Positions 19,880 to 28,526 of a stretch of DNA of 64,000 nucleotides are shown here, piece after piece. Position numbers and translations under genes: made by a program. The stretch is from Mycetocola manganoxydans. GTDB taxonomy: Bacteria; Actinomycetota; Actinomycetes; Actinomycetales; Microbacteriaceae. The stretch covers positions 186,001 to 250,000 of the forward strand of contig NZ_RCUV01000005.1 in assembly GCF_003667545.1 (NCBI RefSeq). The letters run 5' to 3'. The notes below the pieces were generated by a model. That model worked only from the letters and a program-made list of their open reading frames with translations. It did not search any database and was not told where the DNA came from. Each line of letters begins with the position of its first letter. Position 1 is the stretch's first letter.

Positions 19880-20797
19880 TCAACCGGGCGTGCTGAGACG
19901 CTCCAGCACCGCCGTCACCACGTTACCGACGGCATCCGGCGAGAACGGAAGAAACAGCGACGGTTCGAACAGTTCCGCCTCGAGGACGAGAGGGCCGCGA
20001 TCTGCGTCGTCGACGATGTCGACTCTCGCGAAGAGCGGCAGGGCGTCGGATTCCGGCAGCCCTCTCGCCGCCAGCACCGTTTGCACGGCCCCGATGAGTG
20101 CCGCACCGACGCCGAGCTCCCGCTCCCCCGGTTGCACCGGCGTGATCTCCTCGACGTAGACCCCGCCGCGCAACCCGCCTCCGACGGCGAGCAACGGCCC
20201 CTTGGACACCGCGTGGCTGAACCGGCCGTTGAAGTAGAGGAGGGCTCGCTCCCCGTGTTCCTGCACACCGTCGATCGCGGGCTGGACCATCACCGTTTTG
20301 CCCAGGGACAGGATGTGTTCCGCCAGCGCCGGTGCGGCCGGGTCGCCCACGTCGAACAGTCCGGTATTCATGGATCCTGCCGACACCGTCGGTTTCACGA
20401 CGAGTCGGCGCGACTGCACGCGCTCCACCGCGACGGCCACCTCAGCGGCGCTGGCGCAGAACGTCGTCGGCACGAGGGGCACATCCGAAACGCCGGCGAT
20501 GTCCCTGAGATAGGTCTTGTCGATGTTCCAGCGGATGAGGTCCGGACTGTTGAGCACACGAGTGACGGATGCCACCGAGTCCAGCCAGTCGAGGAACGCG
20601 GCAGCGTGGTCCGGATAGTCCCATGGCGACCGGATGAGGACGAGGTCGAAGTCTCCCCATGAGACCGTTGGGTCATTCCACAGCACGACAGCTGCGGAGA
20701 GCCCCGCGGCCGTGAGACCGTCGACGAGCAGCGGAAGATCATCATCGCGGTAGGCAGGGTCGGTAATACCGTGGCTGACGAGTGCGATCGCGCTCAC
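19880..20797 (-). CDS. ATP-grasp domain protein (DcsG-like)
   Basis: Predicted ATP-dependent carboxylate-amine or cyclising ligase of the ATP-grasp fold. The GTG at 20797 has GGAG 7 bases upstream and gives 305 residues beginning MSAIALVSHGITDP. Recognisable segments are LIRSPWDYPD near 76-85, DLIRWNIDKTYLRDIAG near 106-122, RRLVVKPTVSAGS near 157-169 and the Mg-binding end VLEAELFEPSLFL near 275-287. The pattern resembles the cycloserine-forming enzyme DcsG and its many uncharacterised relatives; no cycloserine genes are nearby, so the substrate is unknown. It follows the DUF885 gene by 52 bases on the same strand. Confidence 0.75.
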   Translation of the reverse strand: MSAIALVSHGITDPAYRDDDLPLLVDGLTAAGLSAAVVLWNDPTVSWGDFDLVLIRSPWDYPDHAAAFLDWLDSVASVTRVLNSPDLIRWNIDKTYLRDIAGVSDVPLVPTTFCASAAEVAVAVERVQSRRLVVKPTVSAGSMNTGLFDVGDPAAPALAEHILSLGKTVMVQPAIDGVQEHGERALLYFNGRFSHAVSKGPLLAVGGGLRGGVYVEEITPVQPGERELGVGAALIGAVQTVLAARGLPESDALPLFARVDIVDDADRGPLVLEAELFEPSLFLPFSPDAVGNVVTAVLERLSTPG

Positions 20798-20849
20798 GCT
20801 GCTGCTCCGCCGCAGGGGGCCGCCAAAAAGCAGGGAACGGTCTGGGTGC

Positions 20850-22535
20850 TCACGCCGTCTCACCGGCAAGGAGGGTGCGCTTGAGCGTGTCAAGACCAAC
20901 ACCGCCGAGATCGAGTGCGCGGCGGTGGAACTCCTTGATGTCGAAAGCGTCGCCTTCCCGGCGGGCGCACTCGTCACGGAGCTGTTCCCAGATGCGCTGA
21001 CCGACCTTGTAGGACGGAGCCTGCCCGGGCCAGCCGAGGTAGCGGTTGACCTCGAACCGCACGAAACCGTCGTTCATGTTCACGTTCCTGGCCAGGAAAG
21101 AGAAGGCGTCCTCGGACGTCCAGGTGCCGGTGCCGTCGGGGTGCTTTTTGCCGAGGTGCACTCCGATGTCGAGCACGACGCGGGCTGCGCGCATCCGCTG
21201 GCCGTCGAGCATCCCGAGCCGGTCGGCCGGGTCGTCGAGGTAGCCCAGGTTCTCCATCAGCCGTTCCGCATACAGGGCCCAGCCCTCAGCGTGGCCGGAG
21301 GTGCCGGCGAGCTGCCTGCGCCAGGTGTTGAGCTTGGCCCGGTTGTAGACGGCCTGCCCGATCTGCAGGTGGTGGCCGGGGACCCCCTCGTGGTAGACCG
21401 TCGTCAGTTCCCGCCAGGTGTCGAACTCGGTCACTCCCTCGGGCACCGACCACCACATCCGCCCGGGGCGCGAGAAGTCGTCGGTGGGACCTGTGTAGTA
21501 GATCCCACCCTCCTGGGTGGGAGCGATCATGCACTCGATGGTGCGGATCTCCTCGGGGATGTCGAAGTGGCTCCTGCCTAGTTCAGCGACGGCGCGGTCA
21601 CTGGTCTCCTGCATCCATTTCTGCAGCGCATCGGTGCCATGGAGCTTCCGGCTGGAATCGCCGTCGAGGAAGGCGATGGCTTCTTCCACGCTCGCACCCG
21701 GCTTGATCTCCCGGGCTATCCGCTCCTGCTCCTCGACCATGCGGGCGAGCTCCTCGATGCCCCACTCGTAGGTCTCGTCGAGGTCGATCGTTGCCCCGAG
21801 GAATCTGCGGGACTGGAGGGCATAGTGCTCCCGGCCGACGGCATCCTGTTCCTGGGCGACCGGCTCGAGTTCATGGGCGAGGAAGTCAGCGAGTGCGCGG
21901 TAGGCAACGGCTGCCTGTCCGGCGTTGGCGGACAGGTCAGACGCGAGCGACGCCGGGAGCTGACCTTCGACCGGACTAGCGGTCGCTCCGAGTTCGACGA
22001 AGAAGCCCTCGTCGGCGGAGTACTTCTTGGCCTGTTCGAAGACCTCGCGGACCTGGCGCTTCGCCGGGGTGATCCCCCGTTCGATCCCGAGCCGCAGCGT
22101 CTCGATATAGCCGGACACCGCAGCGGGCAGCGCTTTCAGCCGCGTGGAGACATCCGCCCAGTCGTCGACGGTCGCTGTCGGCATGATATCGAAGATCTCC
22201 CGGATGCCCTGGGCAGGCGAGGCGATGACGTTCAGGTCCCGCAAATGCAGACCCGCGTCGGCGCTTTCGAGGTCGAGCCGCAGTTCTGCGGCGAGGTCGG
22301 TCCGGGTGACCGCGTCGATGTCATCCACCGGGCTCGCCGCCTCGAGCGCACTGAGCGCCCGCTTCGCCTCGTCGACGTACCTCTCGTGGCCCGCCGGTGA
22401 GAAGTCGCCGAATCTGCTGTTCGCGTCGGTGCGGCCGATATACGTGCCGACGAGCGGATCGAGGTCGACGAGCGTGTCCACCCAGTTCTCGGCGATGGCG
22501 TCGATGGCAGACGGAGGGCGCGTGGGTTCAGTCAT
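20850..22535 (-). CDS. DUF885 family putative zinc metallopeptidase
   Basis: Large predicted cytosolic metalloprotein of the DUF885 family, related in motif to zinc peptidases. The 561-residue protein has the motif HEGVPGHH at residues 382-389 (HExxPGHH form), the conserved GGIYYTGPTDD near 343 and SGHAEGWALYAERLM, with a second conserved acid, further on. No signal peptide is visible. Its substrate is not known; family members are usually described as putative dipeptidases or carboxypeptidases. It is followed by the ATP-grasp gene and lies 40 bases after polA on the same strand. Confidence 0.88.
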   Translation of the reverse strand: MTEPTRPPSAIDAIAENWVDTLVDLDPLVGTYIGRTDANSRFGDFSPAGHERYVDEAKRALSALEAASPVDDIDAVTRTDLAAELRLDLESADAGLHLRDLNVIASPAQGIREIFDIMPTATVDDWADVSTRLKALPAAVSGYIETLRLGIERGITPAKRQVREVFEQAKKYSADEGFFVELGATASPVEGQLPASLASDLSANAGQAAVAYRALADFLAHELEPVAQEQDAVGREHYALQSRRFLGATIDLDETYEWGIEELARMVEEQERIAREIKPGASVEEAIAFLDGDSSRKLHGTDALQKWMQETSDRAVAELGRSHFDIPEEIRTIECMIAPTQEGGIYYTGPTDDFSRPGRMWWSVPEGVTEFDTWRELTTVYHEGVPGHHLQIGQAVYNRAKLNTWRRQLAGTSGHAEGWALYAERLMENLGYLDDPADRLGMLDGQRMRAARVVLDIGVHLGKKHPDGTGTWTSEDAFSFLARNVNMNDGFVRFEVNRYLGWPGQAPSYKVGQRIWEQLRDECARREGDAFDIKEFHRRALDLGGVGLDTLKRTLLAGETA

Positions 22536-22575
22536 GCGCAGAAGCCTACGACAGCACCGCCCCGCCCGTCACGGA

Positions 22576-25254
22576 TCAGTGCGCGGCGGCATCCCAGTTG
22601 TGTCCGCGGCCCACCTGGACGTCGAGGGGAACCGCCAGCTCTGCCGCGTTCGCCATCCGGTTGCGCACGATCGCCTCGAGAGCGTCCCACTCCCCCGGCA
22701 CGACCTCGAAGATCAATTCGTCGTGCACCTGCATGAGCATGCGGGAACCCAGCTTCCTGGATGCTACGTCGGCCTCGATGTTGACCATGGCGATCTTCAT
22801 GATGTCGGCGGCAGAGCCCTGGATGGGTGCGTTGAGCGCGGCTCGCTGGGCATTGTCGCGCAGCACCCGGTTGGGGCTCTTCAAATCGGGGAACGGGCGG
22901 CGGCGGCCGAAGATGGTGGTCGTGTAGCCGTCATCGACCGCCTGCTCGACGACGTTGCGCAGGTAGTCGCGAACCGCGCCGAACCGCGCGAAGTAGTCCG
23001 TCATGAGCTTTTTGGCCTCGGACGAATCGATCCGAAGCTGTTTCGACAGGCCGAAGGCGCTGAGACCGTATGCCAGGCCGTAAGACATCGCCTTGACCTT
23101 CGTGCGCATCTCGTTGGTCACGTCCGCGGGTGCGACACCGAAGATCCGAGCACCGACGAACCGGTGAAGGTCCTCGCCCGACCGGAATGCTTCGATCAGT
23201 CCTTCATCGCCGGAGAGGTGCGCCATGATCCGCATCTCGATCTGGGAGTAGTCGGCGGTCAGGAGCGTCTCATAGCCGGCGCCCGCTTCGAACGACTCGC
23301 GGATGCGACGTCCTTCTTCGGTGCGTACCGGGATGTTCTGCAGGTTCGGGTCGGTCGACGAGATCCGGCCGGTCGTGGTCCCTGTCTGCACATAACTGGT
23401 GTGCACGCGCCCGTCAGAGGCAATGGACTTGTCGACGGTCTCGACGATCTGCCTCAGTTTGGTGGCGTCACGGTGTTCGAGCAGCAGGCCGAGGAACGGG
23501 TGCGGGTTCGACGCCTGCAGATCGGCCAGCGCTCCGGCATCCGTCGAATAGCCGGTCTTGTTGGCGCGGGTCTTCGGCATGTCGAGTTCGTTGAACAGGA
23601 CTTCCTGCAACTGCTTCGGTGACCCGAGATTCACCTCGTGGCCGATGATGGCGTACGCGCGGGATGCCAGGTCGGCGGCCTTGGCGGCCAGTTCGGCGGA
23701 AAGCTCCGTCAGTTGCGCGTGGTTGACGGTGACCCCGCGGAGTTCGATGTCGACGAGCGTGAGCAACGTCGGAATCTCGATCGACGTGAGAACGTGGAGC
23801 GATCCCGGGTCGAGTGCGTCGTTGAGGGCATCGACGAGGCGGACGGTGTACCAGGCTTCGACCGGGGCGGAGGCCGGCTCATTGACGGGCACGAGCTGGT
23901 TAGGGTCGGAGACCGGGAGCGTCTCGCCGAGGTAGCGGCTGACGAGGTCCGACAGCGTCTTCTCCTGCCCGCTCGGGCGGAGCAGCCAGCCGGCGATGTG
24001 GGTGTCGTATGCGATGCCGGCGAAGGGCAGTCCGGCGTTCTTGAGCGCCTTGAGCTGCCGTTTGGCGTCGGTCATGAGTTTCGCCGCGGGACTCGCGAGC
24101 CACTCCTCGAACGGCGCGTAGTCGGCGCGGCCGGGTTGCCATGCGACCGAGACCGACTCGGTCGGGGTGGAGATGCCCATGCCCGCCGGTTTGCCGTCGA
24201 GCACGTCGACGGTGAAGCCGAGGCCGTCGGGGTGGGCGGCGACCGCGCGGGTCAGCCACGCTCCCAGCTCTTCGTCGAGCAGGTTCTGCGGGGTGGGGGC
24301 TGTTTCGGCGGCAGCGCCTGTCGCGGTGGTGGTCGCACCGGAGCCATCACCGTTCTCGCCGATGCCCTCGGCCTTGAACAGCCGGTCGAGCATCGTGCGG
24401 AACTCAAGTCGGGCGAAGATCTCGCGCACGGCCTGCTCGTCGATCGGCTTCTTCTCCAGTGACGCGATCGTCACTGGCAGTTCGACATCGGTGAGCAAGT
24501 GGTTGAGTTTGCGGTTCCGGATCGCGTTCTCTTTGTGCTCGCGGAGGCTCTCCCCCACTTTGCCGGTGATCTTGTCGGCGTTCTCGAGGATCCCGTCGAG
24601 GCTCCCGTACAGGTTGAGCCACTTCACAGCGGTCTTCTCGCCGACCTTGGGCACGCCGGGAAGGTTGTCGCTCGTCTCTCCGACGAGGGCAGCAACCTCG
24701 GGGTACTGGTGGGGCTGGATGCCGTACCGCTCCATCACCTTCGCGGCGTCGTACATCGTGAGGTCGGAGACTCCCATGCGGGAGGGGTAGAGCAGAGTCA
24801 CGTCGTCGTTCACGAGCTGGATCGTGTCACGGTCGCCGGACACGACGAGAACCCGGTACCCCTGTTCCCTGCCCTGCACGGACAGGGTGGCGAGGATATC
24901 GTCGGCTTCGTAGTCCTCGATCGAGATGGTCGTGATGTTCATCGCGGCGAGTGCGTCCTGCAGAAGCGGAACCTGGCCGATGAACTCCGGCGGCGTCTCG
25001 CCCCGGGTTCCCTTGTACTCGGGGTACTCCCTGGTGCGGAAGCTGAAGCGGGAAATGTCGAACGCCACAGCGATGTGGGTCGGTTTGTGGTCGCGGATCA
25101 GGTTGATGAGCATGGCGAGGAAGCCATGGATCGCGTTGGTGTGTTGCCCGTCCTTGGTCGAGAAACTGTCCACCGGCAGGGCGTAGAACGCCCGGAATGC
25201 GAGGGAATGACCGTCAATGACGAGGAGGGTAGGCTTTTCGTTGTCCGACACCAC
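22576..25254 (-). CDS. polA: DNA polymerase I
   Basis: Gap-filling polymerase for repair and Okazaki fragment maturation. Domains in order: 5' nuclease (about 1-290, with LLVIDGHSLAFRAFYALP and YEADDILATL), a middle domain (about 320-500), and the polymerase (about 515-892) with motif A TADYSQIEMRIMAHLS, motif B TKVKAMSYGLAYGLS and motif C QVHDELIFEV. The middle domain lacks the DxE and other acidic residues of a 3'-5' proofreading site, as in many actinobacterial enzymes. At 892 residues it is full length. The start is one of two adjacent GTG codons at 25254 and 25251. Confidence 0.97.
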   Translation of the reverse strand: MVSDNEKPTLLVIDGHSLAFRAFYALPVDSFSTKDGQHTNAIHGFLAMLINLIRDHKPTHIAVAFDISRFSFRTREYPEYKGTRGETPPEFIGQVPLLQDALAAMNITTISIEDYEADDILATLSVQGREQGYRVLVVSGDRDTIQLVNDDVTLLYPSRMGVSDLTMYDAAKVMERYGIQPHQYPEVAALVGETSDNLPGVPKVGEKTAVKWLNLYGSLDGILENADKITGKVGESLREHKENAIRNRKLNHLLTDVELPVTIASLEKKPIDEQAVREIFARLEFRTMLDRLFKAEGIGENGDGSGATTTATGAAAETAPTPQNLLDEELGAWLTRAVAAHPDGLGFTVDVLDGKPAGMGISTPTESVSVAWQPGRADYAPFEEWLASPAAKLMTDAKRQLKALKNAGLPFAGIAYDTHIAGWLLRPSGQEKTLSDLVSRYLGETLPVSDPNQLVPVNEPASAPVEAWYTVRLVDALNDALDPGSLHVLTSIEIPTLLTLVDIELRGVTVNHAQLTELSAELAAKAADLASRAYAIIGHEVNLGSPKQLQEVLFNELDMPKTRANKTGYSTDAGALADLQASNPHPFLGLLLEHRDATKLRQIVETVDKSIASDGRVHTSYVQTGTTTGRISSTDPNLQNIPVRTEEGRRIRESFEAGAGYETLLTADYSQIEMRIMAHLSGDEGLIEAFRSGEDLHRFVGARIFGVAPADVTNEMRTKVKAMSYGLAYGLSAFGLSKQLRIDSSEAKKLMTDYFARFGAVRDYLRNVVEQAVDDGYTTTIFGRRRPFPDLKSPNRVLRDNAQRAALNAPIQGSAADIMKIAMVNIEADVASRKLGSRMLMQVHDELIFEVVPGEWDALEAIVRNRMANAAELAVPLDVQVGRGHNWDAAAH

Positions 25255-25306
25255 CCCAGCCTACAAGCGACATCCGACGGTGGCTTCCGAACGAGCAAAG
25301 GCGACG

Positions 25307-25729
25307 ATGACCGACACGACAGAGAACGCGCTCGACTACGTCCTGGAGCGCGGGAGCGGTGCCCTCGCCGCCAAGATGGGCATCGAGTTCACCGAATTCA
25401 CGGTGCAGCGGGCGGTCGCGACAATGCCGGTCGACGGCAACACCCAGCCGGCGATGCTCCTCCACGGGGGCGCGTACGTCGTCCTCGGTGAGTCGCTCGG
25501 GTCGATGGCAGCGAACCTCTGGGCCGGCGCGGGGAAACTCGCCGTCGGCGTCGACATCAACGCGACCCATACCCGTTCGGCGACGTCAGGCATCGTCACC
25601 GGTGTCTGCACGCCGATCCACCTCGGCCGCTCGATGACGGTGCACGAGATCGTGGTGACTGATGACCAGGGCCGGCGGTGTTCCACCATCCGGATCACGA
25701 ATCTCATCAAGGACGCGCCAGCCCGCTGA
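25307..25729 (+). CDS. PaaI family hotdog-fold thioesterase
   Basis: Predicted acyl-CoA thioesterase. The ATG at 25307 has AAAGG 5 bases upstream and gives 140 residues. The hotdog-fold motifs LLHGGAYVVLGESLGS (near 50-65, with the catalytic region just after HGG) and VGVDINATHTRSA...GIVTGVCTPIHLGR are typical of the PaaI/YbgC-like group. It is divergent from polA, with 52 bases between the two starts. The substrate is unknown; aromatic-CoA and general housekeeping roles are both possible. Confidence 0.88.
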   Translation: MTDTTENALDYVLERGSGALAAKMGIEFTEFTVQRAVATMPVDGNTQPAMLLHGGAYVVLGESLGSMAANLWAGAGKLAVGVDINATHTRSATSGIVTGVCTPIHLGRSMTVHEIVVTDDQGRRCSTIRITNLIKDAPAR

Positions 25730-25761
25730 CGGCATCCGCCCGGCCGCACCCGGTTAAACGC

Positions 25762-25788
25762 AAAACGGGCCGAATCAACCGGCCCGTT
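25762..25788 (-). terminator. terminator downstream of the ANTAR regulator gene
   Basis: 9-bp arms AACGGGCCG / CGGCCCGTT with a 7-base loop; on the minus strand the stem is followed by TTTTG. It lies between the convergent thioesterase and ANTAR regulator genes and best suits the latter. Confidence 0.75.
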
Positions 25789-25799
25789 CGTGCGGTGGG

Positions 25800-26405
25800 T
25801 TACTTCTTCGCTGTGAGCTGTTCGACGATCGCCTGGGCGACATCGTGCATGGTCAGGCGGCGGTCCATGGACGCCTTCTGGATCCAACGGAAGGCCTCGG
25901 GCTCGGTGAGGCCCATCTTCTCGTTGAGCAGCCCCTTCGCCCGGTCGACGAGCTTGCGGGTCTCGAAGCGCTCGACCATGTCGGCGACCTCGGCTTCTAG
26001 GGTGATGATCTGCTGGTACCGGCTGAGTGCGATCTCGATTGCTGGGAGCAGGTCGTTCGGCGTGAACGGTTTGACGACGTAGGCGAGGGCGCCGGCCTCG
26101 CTCGCGCGCTCCACCAGCTCTTTCTGGCTGAACGCGGTGAGCAGTACCACGGGGGCGATCTGTGCCTTGTTGAGCCGTTCCGCAGCGGAGATGCCGTCGA
26201 GCTGCGGCATCTTCACGTCCATGATGACGAGGTCGGGGCGCAACTCGGTCGCGAGCGCAACGGCGGTCTCACCGTCTCCGGCCTCTCCAACGACCTCGAA
26301 GCCGTTGTCTCGGAGGATCTCGACGATGTCGAGTCGGATGAGCGACTCATCCTCGGCTACGACGACTCGACGAGGGGCTGGGGGTGTTACGTTTGGCTCG
26401 GTCAC
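25800..26405 (-). CDS. pdtaR: ANTAR-domain response regulator (PdtaR-like)
   Basis: Two-component response regulator that acts on RNA: the C-terminal ANTAR domain binds twin hairpins and prevents transcription termination. In 201 residues the receiver domain spans about 12-125, with the acidic pocket near AEDES (17-21), phosphoacceptor Asp63 in IMDVKMPQ and the conserved Lys in VVKPFTP. ANTAR covers about 140-198 (KLVDRAKGLLNEK, EPEAFRWIQKASMD). Architecture and sequence match mycobacterial PdtaR, whose partner kinase PdtaS is not adjacent here. The start is GTG at 26405. The 38-base gap to tRNA-Leu means the tRNA promoter lies partly inside this gene. Confidence 0.92.
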   Translation of the reverse strand: MTEPNVTPPAPRRVVVAEDESLIRLDIVEILRDNGFEVVGEAGDGETAVALATELRPDLVIMDVKMPQLDGISAAERLNKAQIAPVVLLTAFSQKELVERASEAGALAYVVKPFTPNDLLPAIEIALSRYQQIITLEAEVADMVERFETRKLVDRAKGLLNEKMGLTEPEAFRWIQKASMDRRLTMHDVAQAIVEQLTAKK

Positions 26406-26421
26406 GCCCTAATCCTACGGT
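26393..26421 (+). promoter_or_regulatory. candidate promoter of tRNA-Leu
   Basis: -35 TTGGCT (26393-26398), a 17-base spacer and -10 TACGGT (26416-26421), upstream of the tRNA at 26444. The -35 falls inside the start of the divergent regulator gene. Confidence 0.4.
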
Positions 26422-26443
26422 ACTCTTGTGCACGTTGTTACGC

Positions 26444-26526
26444 GCCGGTGTGGCGGAATGGTAGACGCGGAGCACTCAAAATGCTTTGTTCGAAAGGACG
26501 TGTGGGTTCGAGTCCCACCACCGGTA
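26444..26526 (+). tRNA. tRNA-Leu (anticodon CAA)
   Basis: 83-base class II tRNA. The acceptor arms GCCGGTG (26444-26450) and CACCGGT (26519-26525) pair, with G1:U72. The anticodon loop CTCAAAA gives CAA, which reads UUG. A variable arm is present, and the T arm GTGGG-TTCGAGT-CCCAC (26502-26518) is perfect. CCA is not encoded. A strong terminator hairpin begins 11 bases later. Confidence 0.96.
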
Positions 26527-26536
26527 CAGCATGAAG

Positions 26537-26587
26537 ACCCCCGATTCTGTCAGCGTTAGCGCTGGAAGGATCGGGGGTTCCTTCTTT
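26537..26587 (+). terminator. terminator after tRNA-Leu
   Basis: Long hairpin with outer arms ACCCCCGAT (26537-26545) and ATCGGGGGT (26570-26578), an inner stem CAGCG-TTAG-CGCTG, and the T-rich tail TCCTTCTTTT. Confidence 0.85.
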
Positions 26588-26667
26588 TGGTCGGGGGCGC
26601 GTTCGTCGACGGTCGATCGTGCAAGAGGATGGCGCTCGACGCGACGGCCACGACATAATCGGGCTTC

Positions 26668-27126
26668 ATGAACGCACCGTCGAACTCAGGACCAGATGCC
26701 GCCCACCGCCGACCCGAGGGTGTGAGCGACGCCACAGTCGAAGCGCTCGGCAAGCTTTCCGAAGCACTGGAAGTCGTGGAACACGCCCGCGGCCTGCTCT
26801 ACGGATTCCACCGACTGACCGGGACGGCAGACCTCGCTCTCGGCGAAGCGGTCGAGCTGCTGCGGAAGGCCGGGCATGAGGACCTCGCGGAGGACCTCGA
26901 AAAGCGGATCGTCGGCCGGAACGTCATCGAAGGCCGGTGGACGTTCCAGATCGTCGAAGACTACGACGAGAACTACTACCGTCCCTTCGTCGACGCGGAG
27001 GCGGATGCTCGAAGCCAGCTCGTCGGCGGTCGGCGGCACCTCTTCGAAGCGGAAATGAAGGAGGACCGCCGCACGCATGGCAGCCGCCACCACGAAGCTT
27101 TTCCCGCGAGCGAGACCGGCGCCTAG
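26668..27126 (+). CDS. conserved actinobacterial protein of unknown function
   Basis: A 152-residue soluble protein, charged at both ends. The central 30-110 segment is helical and looks well conserved in type, with LSEALEVVEHARGLLYGFHRLTGTAD in two blocks (EVVEHARGLLYGFH, LTGTADLALGEAV), then GRNVIEGRWTFQIVEDYDENYYRPF. I recall similar proteins in many actinobacteria, none with a known role. It is a single gene after tRNA-Leu with no partner, and is convergent with the next gene. No membrane segment, metal site or nucleotide motif is visible. Confidence 0.8.
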   Translation: MNAPSNSGPDAAHRRPEGVSDATVEALGKLSEALEVVEHARGLLYGFHRLTGTADLALGEAVELLRKAGHEDLAEDLEKRIVGRNVIEGRWTFQIVEDYDENYYRPFVDAEADARSQLVGGRRHLFEAEMKEDRRTHGSRHHEAFPASETGA

Positions 27127-27186
27127 GGGTCTGGATGTCAGACCGCTGACCGCTGGGCGAGGATAAAAACGACGCCGGACGCCGCG

Positions 27187-27498
27187 TCAGCCGTGAGCGG
27201 CCGGCTCCGGGGTGATCTGCAGGTTACCGCCGGCGTTCACCGCAGCCATCAGCTCCTCGAGCCATTCGCGGTTGAGCTTCTCCTCGGCAGTGCCATCGAA
27301 CTGGAACTGGATCGGAATGGACGGATGCACCCACAGGATCCTGCGTCCGGGTCCCGCGTCGTTGATCCGGCCGTTCACAGCGAGGGTGAACACTTCTCCC
27401 CGCCGGAGCTTTGTCACGATGACGACCTTCAGGTGCGCCAGTTCCCGGTCGGTCGTGTCGATCTCGACGGCCGGAATTCCGTACAGCAGCTTTGCCAT
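27187..27498 (-). CDS. small conserved protein resembling DUF7882
   Basis: A 103-residue soluble protein. Features are the start MAKLLYGIPAVEID, the KVVIVTKLRRGEVFTLAV segment near 24-41 and LWVHPSIPIQFQFDG near 55-69. This pattern recurs in a family of short Microbacteriaceae proteins that I remember as DUF7882 and that databases have sometimes labelled as DNA ligase fragments; I see no ligase motif (no KxDG). The function is unknown. It stands alone between two other unknown genes. Confidence 0.78.
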   Translation of the reverse strand: MAKLLYGIPAVEIDTTDRELAHLKVVIVTKLRRGEVFTLAVNGRINDAGPGRRILWVHPSIPIQFQFDGTAEEKLNREWLEELMAAVNAGGNLQITPEPAAHG

Positions 27499-27593
27499 GA
27501 TTTACCTTTCGCGAGCGCAGGACGCCTCCACTAAGCACGATAGTCTCCGAACGCGCCCGGGAGCGGGAATGATTTCGAATCGGCGGCATCGGG

Positions 27594-28478
27594 TCAACTC
27601 TCCCGAAGCCTCCGCAGCCTTTCCGACGCCCGCTCGGCGGCACGGCCGGCGACCTCGGCAGCGTGATCAGCGGATGCTGCGGTGCGGCCAAGCGACTCGT
27701 CTTCCCTCTCGGTCGCGGCGATGTCCCGGGCGAGCTCTGCGATCTCGTCTTCGAGCGCCTGGCGTCGCTTCCCCAGTTCGATCCGGTGCTCGGACAGGGC
27801 GGTCCGCTTCTTCCTCACCGCGTCACGTTCGGAATCGGCATCCGCCGCCCTGGCCAGCGCTTCGGTCGCTTTGCGCTCGGCTTCCGCGATCTGTTCAGCG
27901 GATTTCTTGTTCTCGACAACCCGGAGCGCGGGTCGGCGCGACCGGGGCGTGCTCACGGAGGGCTCGGCGACGGCACCATCGAGGTCGACGGGTTCGATCC
28001 CGTTCGAGGACAGCGCGCGCACGAGCCGGCCGCTCAGTACCGCGTCGGCTGCCTGCGGGTCCGTCATGGCCGCCTGGAGCGTCCGTTCGACATCGGAGAT
28101 GGCGGCTGCGCTGACCTTCTGGCCGTCTTTCTCGGCAAGATCCCTGCCCTGGCGTGCCAGTGCCCGCAACAACTGGAGTCGCTGCTTGCCCAGCTGGCGC
28201 AGGTCGTCGCCGTCGAGATTCTTCTCGGCATCCCGCAGCGAAGCGCCCAGCTCGAGGATCCGGTCGATGTCGTCGGCTCGGCGTGCCACGAGAAGGTTGA
28301 CGAGCCAGGCACCGGTTGCCGGCTTCTGCAGGCGCGAGATCTGCCGGGCGAGTTCGGCGTTCCCGCCATCCTTCGCCGATCGCGCGCGTGATTTTCGAAC
28401 CGAGACGAACTCCGTCGGCGTGCGCAGGTAGAGGTCCTGGAGCACCTCACTCAGCTCGGTCTCCGGCTTCGTCGTCAT
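27594..28478 (-). CDS. conserved coiled-coil protein of unknown function
   Basis: With the ATG at 28478 the protein has 294 residues; the frame stays open upstream but that part is antisense to another gene. The N-terminal half (about 1-165) has LYLRTPTEFVSVRKSRA, RLQKPATGAWLVNLLVARR and GRLVRALSSNGIEPV blocks, which recur in actinobacterial unknowns. Residues about 185-290 are a continuous charged coiled coil rich in Ala, Glu, Arg. No signal peptide or membrane segment is visible. A structural or scaffold role would fit a coiled coil, but nothing in the context supports a specific function. Confidence 0.78.
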   Translation of the reverse strand: MTTKPETELSEVLQDLYLRTPTEFVSVRKSRARSAKDGGNAELARQISRLQKPATGAWLVNLLVARRADDIDRILELGASLRDAEKNLDGDDLRQLGKQRLQLLRALARQGRDLAEKDGQKVSAAAISDVERTLQAAMTDPQAADAVLSGRLVRALSSNGIEPVDLDGAVAEPSVSTPRSRRPALRVVENKKSAEQIAEAERKATEALARAADADSERDAVRKKRTALSEHRIELGKRRQALEDEIAELARDIAATEREDESLGRTAASADHAAEVAGRAAERASERLRRLRES

Positions 28479-28526
28479 CGAATCAGGATACGCGGGACGC
28501 CGCGCCGCGCTCCCTGGCGCTGCGGC

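Noticed and set aside
26444-26526. tRNA gene as an attachment site for a mobile element
   Set aside because: No integrase, no direct repeat of the tRNA 3' end and no phage-like genes were seen downstream.
27127-27186. GC-rich repeat between two convergent unknown genes as a terminator
   Set aside because: The possible pairing is imperfect and lacks a T-tract; I could not define a stable hairpin.
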